Positions 1-6,188 of a DNA stretch of 9,559 bases are shown here, piece by piece. The position numbers and the translations under genes are program-made. Where the stretch lies: the NCBI GenBank assembly GCA_027073875.1, contig JALTEO010000139.1, positions 1 through 9,559 on the forward strand, in the 5' to 3' direction. Position 1 is the stretch's first letter; the number at the start of each line of letters is the position of its first letter. The notes under the pieces were generated by a model. The model ran no database searches. It worked only from the letters and a program-made list of their open reading frames with translations, and had not been told where the DNA came from. The stretch is from Bacteroidales bacterium (GTDB lineage: Bacteria; Bacteroidota; Bacteroidia; Bacteroidales; JALTDM01).

Positions 1-265
1 CAACATCCAGATTAACGGCATTGGCCCCGGTTATATTGCTACGGAACAAACCGCCCCTATCCGCAAAGGCAACCATCCCTTTAACGACCTGGTAATGACG
101 CGTACGCCGGCAGGTCGCTGGGGCACACCCGAAGACGTGGCCAATGCGGCACTTTTCCTTGCTTCAAAAGCAAGCGACTTTGTCAACGGGCACGTCCTTT
201 ATGTTGACGGGGGCATTCTGGCCAATTTCGGTTATGTCAAAGGGGAAAATGAGATTACGGAATAA
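1..265 (+). CDS. Short-chain dehydrogenase/reductase, gluconate 5-dehydrogenase/KduD-like (C-terminal part)
   Basis: This is the last 87 codons of a gene that begins upstream; the reading frame starts at base 2 and stops with TAA at 263-265. It encodes the C-terminal part of a classical SDR. The visible marks are the NGIGPGYIAT segment that follows the active site, the RTPAGRWGTPEDVANAALFL helix, and the FVNGHVLYVDGGILA strand that closes the Rossmann fold. The wording of these segments is closest, from memory, to Bacteroidota proteins annotated as gluconate 5-dehydrogenase (5-keto-D-gluconate/D-gluconate, NAD(P)H) and to KduD. The nucleotide-binding motif and the catalytic Tyr-x3-Lys lie outside the window, so neither cofactor nor substrate can be judged. 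Only 9 bases separate it from uxaC, which suggests co-transcription and a reductive step on a keto-uronate. Other sugar-acid SDRs, including a non-homologous replacement of fructuronate reductase, remain possible. Confidence 0.88.
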   Translation, partial: NIQINGIGPGYIATEQTAPIRKGNHPFNDLVMTRTPAGRWGTPEDVANAALFLASKASDFVNGHVLYVDGGILANFGYVKGENEITE

Positions 266-274
266 ACTTTTGTT

Positions 275-1675
275 ATGAAGCCTTTTATTCACGAAGATTT
301 TTTGTTGCAAAACAAAACAGCACGTCTGTTGTATCACGAGTATGCAGAAAATATGCCAATTATTGATTACCATTGCCACCTGAACCCTGCAGACATAGCC
401 GAAAACAGGCAATTTGAAAACCTGACGCAAGCCTGGCTTTATGGCGATCATTACAAGTGGAGGGCTATGCGTACCAATGGTATTGATGAATTTTTTATTT
501 CCGGTGCTGCTGCCGATGAAGAGAAACTTGAGAAATGGGCGGAAACGGTACCTGTGACTTTAAGAAATCCGCTTTACCACTGGACACATCTGGAATTGAA
601 GGATTATTTCGGGATTACCGAATTGCTAAGTCCTTCTTCGGCAAAAAAAATATATGCAACAACCGCAGAAATGTTTCGTGATGATAATTTTCGTGTTTGG
701 GGGCTATTGAAAAAAATGAATGTGGAGGTGGTTTGTACGACCGATGACCCAGTTGACACGTTGCAGTACCACCAAAAACTGAAAAAAACAAAGTTTGATG
801 TAAAAGTAATCCCGGCCTGGCGGCCTGACAAGGTGCTGGACGTGGAAAATCCGCAAGTATTTAACCGGTACTTAAATTTATTAACGGAAGTTTCAGATGT
901 TGAAATAACCAATTATGCCCATCTCATTGATGCTTTGAAAAAACGTCACGATTATTTCCATAGCGAGGGATGCCGGCTTTCAGATCACGGACTGGATACT
1001 TTTTATTCTGAGGATTATACACAACAGGAAATTGAGGCTGTTTTTTCGAAGCTGAGAGCGGGAAAAAACATTTTGCCTGAAGAATCCGCTAAATTTAAAT
1101 CGGCTGTTTTGTACGACCTGGCCGTAATGGACCATGCACGGGGATGGACACAACAATTTCATATCGGTGCTTTACGCAATAACAATGAGCGTTTTTATAA
1201 AACCCTGGGGCCAGATTCAGGTTTCGATTCCATTGGCGACCTCCGGATAGCCATCCCAATGTCAAAATTTTTGAATCGACTGGATAAAGACGGTCTCTTG
1301 GCAAAAACAATTTTGTACAACCTGAACCCCGCTAATAATGAGGTTATGGCCACAATGGCCGGTAATTTTCAGGATTCTTCGGTTCCGGGAAAAATCCAAT
1401 GGGGGTCAGCCTGGTGGTTTTTAGATCAGAAAGATGGCATAGAAAAACAATTAAATACCCTGTCAAATATGGGCTTGTTAAGCCGGTTTGTGGGAATGCT
1501 TACTGATTCAAGGAGTTTTTTGTCTTACCCGCGACACGAATACTTCAGAAGAATACTTTGCAATCTGATAGGAAAAGATGTGGAAAACGGTGAATTGCCT
1601 AATGATGAAAAGTTGCTGGGTAAGATGGTTCAGGATATCTGTTATTTCAATGCGAAAAATTATTTCAACTTTTAA
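275..1675 (+). CDS. uxaC: Glucuronate isomerase (uronate isomerase)
   Basis: Cytoplasmic aldose-ketose isomerase of the amidohydrolase superfamily. It converts D-glucuronate to D-fructuronate, and usually also D-galacturonate to D-tagaturonate, as the entry step of hexuronate catabolism. The product is 466 residues, essentially full length against about 470 for E. coli UxaC. The metal-binding HxH motif is at residues 33-35 (IIDYHCHLNP). Family blocks follow in order: GDHYKWRAMR (57-66), YHWTHLELKDYFGI (from 101), the LGPDSGFDSIGD loop, and the C-terminal MLTDSRSFLSYPRHEYFRR stretch. The ATG at 275 places the N-terminal helix and the HxH motif at the usual distance. It starts 9 bases after the SDR stop and ends 8 bases before kdgK. 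There is no visible Shine-Dalgarno sequence (TTTTGTTATG context). No frameshift or missing motif was seen. Confidence 0.97.
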   Translation: MKPFIHEDFLLQNKTARLLYHEYAENMPIIDYHCHLNPADIAENRQFENLTQAWLYGDHYKWRAMRTNGIDEFFISGAAADEEKLEKWAETVPVTLRNPLYHWTHLELKDYFGITELLSPSSAKKIYATTAEMFRDDNFRVWGLLKKMNVEVVCTTDDPVDTLQYHQKLKKTKFDVKVIPAWRPDKVLDVENPQVFNRYLNLLTEVSDVEITNYAHLIDALKKRHDYFHSEGCRLSDHGLDTFYSEDYTQQEIEAVFSKLRAGKNILPEESAKFKSAVLYDLAVMDHARGWTQQFHIGALRNNNERFYKTLGPDSGFDSIGDLRIAIPMSKFLNRLDKDGLLAKTILYNLNPANNEVMATMAGNFQDSSVPGKIQWGSAWWFLDQKDGIEKQLNTLSNMGLLSRFVGMLTDSRSFLSYPRHEYFRRILCNLIGKDVENGELPNDEKLLGKMVQDICYFNAKNYFNF

Positions 1676-1683
1676 CGAAAATT

Positions 1684-2715
1684 ATGAGAAAGATTGTAAC
1701 ATTTGGGGAAATAATGCTCCGCCTGGCAACGCCGGGTTACGAACGTTTCGGGCAGGGCAACCGGCTGAATGCTACCTTTGGCGGCGGAGAGGCCAATGTA
1801 GCCGTTTCGCTGGCCAATTACGGTATGGAAGCTGATTTTGTAACGCGATTGCCCAAAAATCCCGTTGCCGATGCCTGCATTCGTGAATTACGGGGGCTGG
1901 GTGTAGACACCACACACATTATCCGGGGTGGAGAACGAATAGGGATTTATTTTTTGGAAACCGGAGCGGTGAACAGGGCAAGTAAAGTCATTTACGACCG
2001 CGCCCACTCTGCTTTTTCTGAAATAGAAGAAGGCTCCATAAACTGGGATCGGGTATTTGAAGACGCTGTTTGGTTTCACTGGTCAGGAATTACGCCTGCT
2101 GTTTCACAAAAAGCAGCCAATGTCTGCAGGGAAGCCATTGATGAAGCTAACAAAAGGCAAATTACAGTTTCCACCGATTTGAATTACCGTAAGAATTTAT
2201 GGAACTATGGAAAATCTGCTATGGATATTATGCCTTTGCTTGTGGAAGGGTGCGATTTGATACTGGGCAATGAAGAAGATGCTGCCCTTGCCCTGGGTAT
2301 AGAGCCCGAAGGGGTTGATGTCGGTAAAGGCAAACTCAATATTGATGCTTACCGCTCGGTTTCACGACAAATAATGGATCGTTTCCCAAAATGCCGCACA
2401 GTGGTGACCACTTTGCGGGGCTCTATCAATGCAAACCACAATTCCTGGTCGGGCATACTGTTTGATGGCAAAAACACTTATCAGTCTCCGGTTTACGACA
2501 TTTCCCACATTGTTGACCGCGTAGGAGGTGGCGACTCTTTTATGGGCGGTTTAATATTCGGTCTGCTTCATTACAAAGAGGTGCAAAAGGCACTCGACTT
2601 TGCGGCGGCTGCTTCTGCACTGAAACACACCATTTATGGCGACTACAACAGGATAACTGTTGAAGAAGTCGAAAAATTAATGTCAGGGGATGGTTCCGGA
2701 AGGGTGTCCCGTTAG
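1684..2715 (+). CDS. kdgK: 2-dehydro-3-deoxygluconokinase (PfkB-family sugar kinase)
   Basis: Cytoplasmic ribokinase/PfkB-fold kinase, 343 residues. It most likely phosphorylates 2-keto-3-deoxy-D-gluconate (KDG) with ATP to give KDPG, the substrate of the aldolase encoded at 4027. The N-terminal FGEIMLRLATPG strand and the GGGEANVAVSLA segment (33-44) form the sugar pocket. DLNYRKNLW (165-173) is typical of KdgK-type members. The PfkB signature DRVGGGDSF (278-286) carries the anion hole and the catalytic base Asp284; the common GAGD reads GGGD here, a variant I recall as frequent in Bacteroidota KDG kinases. The start at 1684 has an AAAATT leader and lies 8 bases after uxaC. Specificity for KDG rather than another ketose is inferred from neighbours uxaC and eda as well as sequence, so 5-keto-gluconate or fructose-type sugars are less likely alternatives. 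Confidence 0.93.
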   Translation: MRKIVTFGEIMLRLATPGYERFGQGNRLNATFGGGEANVAVSLANYGMEADFVTRLPKNPVADACIRELRGLGVDTTHIIRGGERIGIYFLETGAVNRASKVIYDRAHSAFSEIEEGSINWDRVFEDAVWFHWSGITPAVSQKAANVCREAIDEANKRQITVSTDLNYRKNLWNYGKSAMDIMPLLVEGCDLILGNEEDAALALGIEPEGVDVGKGKLNIDAYRSVSRQIMDRFPKCRTVVTTLRGSINANHNSWSGILFDGKNTYQSPVYDISHIVDRVGGGDSFMGGLIFGLLHYKEVQKALDFAAAASALKHTIYGDYNRITVEEVEKLMSGDGSGRVSR

Positions 2716-2737
2716 CATAAACTTAAATCTGAAAATT

Positions 2738-4015
2738 ATGGCTTGGTTTTTTGAAAAAAAATCTGAAATCAAAAAAGAAGAAATTAAAACACTGGTTGAA
2801 AAAAGCGCAAAAGAGTGTCTTAACCGGTTGTGTAACAATCCAAAGAAAGTTCTATTGCTACCGCCCGACATAACCCGGGCACATAGCGGGGCAGGATGGA
2901 TAACCGAACTTTTTTACCGTTTTTTCTCCTCAATGGCCGATGTGTATGTTATGCCGACACTGGGGCAACATGTACCGCATACCGAAGAACAAAACAAATG
3001 GATGTTCGGGTCAATTCCCGAAGAGAAAATTTTGAAACACAACTGGCTTACCGATGGCAAAAGACTGGGTGTTATTCCGGCTGAATATGTCAGTCAGATA
3101 ACGGAAGGGAAAGCTGACTGGGAGATTCCCATTTCCATTAACAAGATATTATTTGAAGGAAACTGGGATATTATTATTAATATCGGTCACGTAGTACCGC
3201 ACGAAGTGCTGGGATTTGCCAATCATAACAAAAATTACTTTATCGGGCTTGGAGGTAAAGAGACCATTTGTGCTTCCCATATGGCTGCAGCCATATACGG
3301 CATTGAGAACAATCTGGGCTCTTTGGTAACCCCTTTGCGGCATTGCTTTAATAAGGCGGAAAACGAATTTCTAAACAAATTGCCCAATGTTTATGTCCAG
3401 CTTGTAATGGCTTACAATGAAAACGGAAAATTGGTTCATACCGGATATTACTGTGGCGATGATACGGACACCTATCTGCTGGCTGCCAAACAATCGATGA
3501 AAGAAAACATAACCATTGTTCCCCCATTGAAAAAAGTGGTGGCATATATGCAGGGCGATGAATTTTTCAGTACCTGGGTGGCTAACAAAGCCATTTACCG
3601 GACGCGTAAAGCATTGGCCGACGGAGGGGAGCTCATTATCCTCGCTCCCGGCCTCAAACGGTTTGGCGAGCAGGATGAAGTGGATGCCATCATCAGGAAA
3701 TACGGTTATGTGGGAACGGAAAAAGTTTTGGAACTGTGGAAACAAAACGAGATATTACAAGATCTGACTCACGCCACGGCCCACCTCATTCACGGTTCTT
3801 CGGAAGGGCGGTTTAAGATTACGTATGCTCCGGGGCATTTGTCCAAAGAAGAGATAGAATCGGTAAATTTTAGCTATCTCGATTACGGGAAAGCCATAGA
3901 AATGTACAATCCGGAAAAACTTCACAACGGTTTTAATGTTTTACCCAATGGAGAAGAAATCTATTTTATCAGCACTCCTTCAGCAGGACTGTGGACAACA
4001 AAAGACAAAATTTAA
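2738..4015 (+). CDS. larA: LarA-superfamily (DUF2088) nickel-pincer-dependent 2-hydroxyacid racemase/epimerase, probably acting on a sugar acid
   Basis: A 425-residue LarA homologue (L. plantarum LarA is about 424). LarA enzymes interconvert C2 stereoisomers of 2-hydroxyacids by hydride transfer to a lysine-tethered Ni-pincer nucleotide. The PDITR motif puts Asp44 and Arg47 where LarA has Asp72/Arg75. His78 (TLGQHVPHTEE) matches catalytic His108. His155, Lys165 and His181 repeat exactly the 10- and 16-residue spacing of LarA His174, Lys184 (cofactor attachment) and His200 (Ni ligand). The usual Gly-Gly before the lysine is replaced (GFANHNK), and the substrate-loop Gln295 position appears to be Val281, with Lys284 matching Lys298. 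I chose ATG 2738, with an AAAATT leader and a normal length; ATG 2690 would overlap kdgK and add 16 unconserved residues. Its place between kdgK and eda argues for a hexonate or keto-hexonate substrate rather than lactate. That substrate is an inference. Confidence 0.92.
   Translation: MAWFFEKKSEIKKEEIKTLVEKSAKECLNRLCNNPKKVLLLPPDITRAHSGAGWITELFYRFFSSMADVYVMPTLGQHVPHTEEQNKWMFGSIPEEKILKHNWLTDGKRLGVIPAEYVSQITEGKADWEIPISINKILFEGNWDIIINIGHVVPHEVLGFANHNKNYFIGLGGKETICASHMAAAIYGIENNLGSLVTPLRHCFNKAENEFLNKLPNVYVQLVMAYNENGKLVHTGYYCGDDTDTYLLAAKQSMKENITIVPPLKKVVAYMQGDEFFSTWVANKAIYRTRKALADGGELIILAPGLKRFGEQDEVDAIIRKYGYVGTEKVLELWKQNEILQDLTHATAHLIHGSSEGRFKITYAPGHLSKEEIESVNFSYLDYGKAIEMYNPEKLHNGFNVLPNGEEIYFISTPSAGLWTTKDKI
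3279..3296. repeat. Perfect 18-bp palindrome inside larA
   Basis: ATATGGCTGCAGCCATAT is its own reverse complement across all 18 bases and can fold as a 7-bp stem with a TGCA loop. About 0.04 such palindromes are expected by chance in a window of this length. It lies in the larA coding region over the codons for His181-Tyr187 (HMAAAIY), so protein constraint may partly create it. No function is claimed. Confidence 0.5.
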
Positions 4016-4026
4016 CATTTAAAGTT

Positions 4027-4701
4027 ATGGCACGTTTTAAAAGAATCGATGTACTGCGCACTTTTCTCGAAACAGGTATTGTCCCGCTGTTTTACCATTC
4101 CGATGCTGCTGTTGTGAAAGAAGTTATCCTTGCTACCTACAAGGGAGGGGCAAGGATTTTTGAATTTACCAACCGGGGCGACTATGCCCACGAAATTTTT
4201 GCAGATGTAAACAAGTGGGCTGCAACGGCCTGCCCCGAAATGATTTTGGGCGCAGGGTCGGTCGTTGAACCGGGAACAGCCAGCCTGTATATGCAGTTGG
4301 GTGCCAATTTTATTGTTTCTCCTTCCCTAAACTCCGATATTGCTGGTGTATGCAACATCAGAAAAGTGGCCTGGATACCGGGTTGTGCTACATTGTCGGA
4401 AATTCATACGGCAGAGAAACTGGGATGTGAAATTGTAAAAGTTTTTCCCGGAAAACAGGCCGGAGGTCCCGACTTTATTAAAGCGGTACTGGCGCCATCG
4501 CCCTGGAGCAGCCTTATGCCTACCGGAGGCGTTTCCCCCGAAAGGGAAAATCTGGAACAGTGGCTTAACGCGGGGGCGTGTTGCGTTGGACTGGGTTCAA
4601 AACTCATCCCAAAAGAGGTAATCGAAAAGAAGGATTATGGCTTGATTGAAAAGAATGTCCGCAAAGCCATCTCTTTGTTTCAGGAAATAAAAAAAGCGTA
4701 A
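4027..4701 (+). CDS. eda: 2-dehydro-3-deoxy-6-phosphogluconate (KDPG) aldolase
   Basis: Class I (Schiff-base) aldolase of 224 residues. It cleaves KDPG to pyruvate and glyceraldehyde 3-phosphate; the family often also acts on 4-hydroxy-2-oxoglutarate. Glu46 and Arg50 in FEFTNRG have the spacing of E. coli Glu45 and Arg49. GAGSV (75-79) is the phosphate/substrate strand. Lys138 in IVKVFPG is the Schiff-base lysine. PTGGVSPE (165-172) is the second phosphate-binding loop. I chose ATG 4027 because its AAAGTT leader resembles those of kdgK and larA; an in-frame ATG at 3991 would overlap larA by 25 bases and add 12 residues (MDNKRQNLTFKV) with no family match. The gap to larA is 11 bases and to larE 4 bases. 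It therefore splits the lar genes and ties cofactor biosynthesis to uronate catabolism on one transcript. Confidence 0.96.
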   Translation: MARFKRIDVLRTFLETGIVPLFYHSDAAVVKEVILATYKGGARIFEFTNRGDYAHEIFADVNKWAATACPEMILGAGSVVEPGTASLYMQLGANFIVSPSLNSDIAGVCNIRKVAWIPGCATLSEIHTAEKLGCEIVKVFPGKQAGGPDFIKAVLAPSPWSSLMPTGGVSPERENLEQWLNAGACCVGLGSKLIPKEVIEKKDYGLIEKNVRKAISLFQEIKKA

Positions 4702-4705
4702 AGCA

Positions 4706-5524
4706 ATGGATAATAAAATCTTTTCACAATTTACCCGGCTTGAAAGTTGGTTTAAAGAAAAGAAAGGGGTTCTTATTGCCTTCTCAGGCGGAGTGGATTC
4801 TGCCCTGGTGGTATTCCTTTCAAGAAGATTTTTGGGAAAAGAAAAAACCGTTGCCGTTATTTCAAAAAGTGAAAGTCTGAAAAGCCGGGATTTTCAAATA
4901 GCCCGTGATTTTGCAGACAAACAGGATGTATATCTCAAAGTGGTGCATACCAATGAACTGAAGGACTACCGTTATATATTAAACTCTCCGCAACGTTGTT
5001 ACTTCTGTAAAGCGAACCTTTACAGTACTTTACGGTTGGTTCAAAAGGAATATCCGGGGTTTGTGATTGCTAACGGGACAAATAGGGATGATTTCTTGGA
5101 TTTTCGTCCGGGGCATAAAGCACAGAGTGAATTTAAAATTTATTCACCCCTTGCCGAATGCGGTTTAACGAAACAGGACATTCGAAATATGGCAAGGCAT
5201 TTCAATCTGGAAATCTGGGATAAACCGGCAAGCCCCTGTTTAAGTTCAAGAATTCCTTATGATACTCCCATTACTTATAATAAATTGAAACAAATTGAAA
5301 GAGCAGAGGAAATACTCTTTAGTTACGGATATAAAAACGTAAGGGTCAGGTGGCGAAATAACGGGAGCTGTTCAATAGAAGTTCCCGTTGACGAGATTGA
5401 AAAGTTAAAGCTTCAGGCAAAGTTTATTTTACCGGAACTTAAAACAACTGCCGGATTTTCTACTTGTGTTATTGACGAAGAAGGACTTGTTTCAGGAAAA
5501 TTAAACCGCGTATTAACCAATTGA
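4706..5524 (+). CDS. larE: LarE, ATP-dependent sulfur transferase for nickel-pincer cofactor synthesis
   Basis: A 272-residue PP-loop ATP pyrophosphatase. LarE adenylates the two carboxylates of pyridinium-3,5-biscarboxylic acid mononucleotide (LarB product) and replaces them with thiocarboxylates. The PP-loop IAFSGGVDSA sits at 25-33. Further family blocks are SPQRCYFCKANLY (94-106), NGTNRDD, FRPGHKA (133-139) and KPASPCLSSRIPY (173-185). Cys178 aligns with L. plantarum LarE Cys176, the sacrificial sulfur donor. Here it is joined by Cys98 and Cys101 in a C-x2-C pair. I recall that three-cysteine LarE proteins such as the Thermotoga one hold a [4Fe-4S] cluster that carries the transferable sulfur, so this is probably the catalytic rather than the sacrificial type. 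The gene starts 4 bases after eda and is followed after 1 base by larB, which implies translational coupling. Confidence 0.95.
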   Translation: MDNKIFSQFTRLESWFKEKKGVLIAFSGGVDSALVVFLSRRFLGKEKTVAVISKSESLKSRDFQIARDFADKQDVYLKVVHTNELKDYRYILNSPQRCYFCKANLYSTLRLVQKEYPGFVIANGTNRDDFLDFRPGHKAQSEFKIYSPLAECGLTKQDIRNMARHFNLEIWDKPASPCLSSRIPYDTPITYNKLKQIERAEEILFSYGYKNVRVRWRNNGSCSIEVPVDEIEKLKLQAKFILPELKTTAGFSTCVIDEEGLVSGKLNRVLTN

Positions 5525-5525
5525 T

Positions 5526-6188
5526 ATGGAGAATTTTACTTACGATAACAAAAGGACAGAGCGGTTAGGGTTTCCTGAAGTCATTTTCGGACAAGCCAAA
5601 ACAGTGGATGACCTTAAGGGTATCCTGGAACTTTTTGAAAAGGAAAAAAAGAATGTACTGGTTACAAAACTGCAAAAAGAAAAATTTTTACTGTTGAAAT
5701 CTTCTTTTCCCGAAGCCTTTTATGAAGAAAAATCAGGTATCTTTTTGTTGAGGAAATTACCGGAAAAAGCACCCGGAGACCAGGTTGCAATCTTATCAGG
5801 CGGAACATCTGACATTCACGTGGTAAATGAAATTTATTACGCACTCGGTTTTATGGGTATCTGGCCTGAGAAAGTGTTGGATGTCGGGGTTTCAGGTATC
5901 CACCGGTTGTTGGACAAAACCAAATTCCTGAAAAAATTCAGCATTATCATTGCTGTAGCCGGTTTTGAGGGGATGCTACCTACGGTTGTAGGCGGACTGT
6001 TGCCACAACCCATTATTGCCGTACCCACAGATGTAGGGTATGGGGTGGCCAACGGAGGAAAGACGGCATTAAATTCTATGCTTGCAAGTTGTGCAAACGG
6101 TATAACTGTCGTTAACATTAACAACGGTTACGGTGCGGCAATGGCTGCAGTTCGGATTTTGAACTTAATGCACCCTTCGGATGAATAG
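5526..6188 (+). CDS. larB: LarB, pyridinium-3,5-biscarboxylic acid mononucleotide synthase
   Basis: A 220-residue protein whose C-terminal part (about 85-215) is related to AIR carboxylase (PurE). LarB carboxylates nicotinic acid adenine dinucleotide at C5 and hydrolyses the phosphoanhydride, releasing AMP; this is the first step of NPN cofactor synthesis. Visible motifs are SGGTSDIHVVNE (91-102), DVGVSGIHRLL (119-129), AGFEGMLPTVVGGL (145-158), IAVPTDVGYG (164-173), MLASCANGITVVNINNGYG (185-203). Cys189 in the ASCA segment corresponds to the cysteine (Cys221 in L. plantarum) that forms a covalent adduct with the pyridine ring. The usual GTSDIPV reads GTSDIHV. The N-terminal 80 residues are the less conserved LarB-specific region. 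The protein is somewhat shorter than L. plantarum LarB (about 246). Its last 8 bases overlap the larC start. Confidence 0.96.
   Translation: MENFTYDNKRTERLGFPEVIFGQAKTVDDLKGILELFEKEKKNVLVTKLQKEKFLLLKSSFPEAFYEEKSGIFLLRKLPEKAPGDQVAILSGGTSDIHVVNEIYYALGFMGIWPEKVLDVGVSGIHRLLDKTKFLKKFSIIIAVAGFEGMLPTVVGGLLPQPIIAVPTDVGYGVANGGKTALNSMLASCANGITVVNINNGYGAAMAAVRILNLMHPSDE

Noticed and set aside
2690..2737. Upstream in-frame ATG that would lengthen larA by 16 residues
   Set aside because: It overlaps the kdgK coding end, the added residues match nothing in LarA, and ATG 2738 gives the normal length with the same leader type as kdgK.
3167..3184. Potential 7-bp hairpin with a TTAT loop in larA
   Set aside because: It is A/T-rich and about 0.6 such hairpins are expected by chance in a window of this length; it follows from the DIIINI codons.
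3371..3745. 124-codon open frame on the - strand within larA
   Set aside because: It is antisense to a conserved coding region and its translation has no recognisable domain. The same applies to the other minus-strand frames, such as 164-451, 604-912 and 7469-7795.
3991..4026. Upstream in-frame ATG that would lengthen eda by 12 residues
   Set aside because: It lies inside larA, the added residues are not family-like, and ATG 4027 has an AAAGTT leader and a standard N-terminus.
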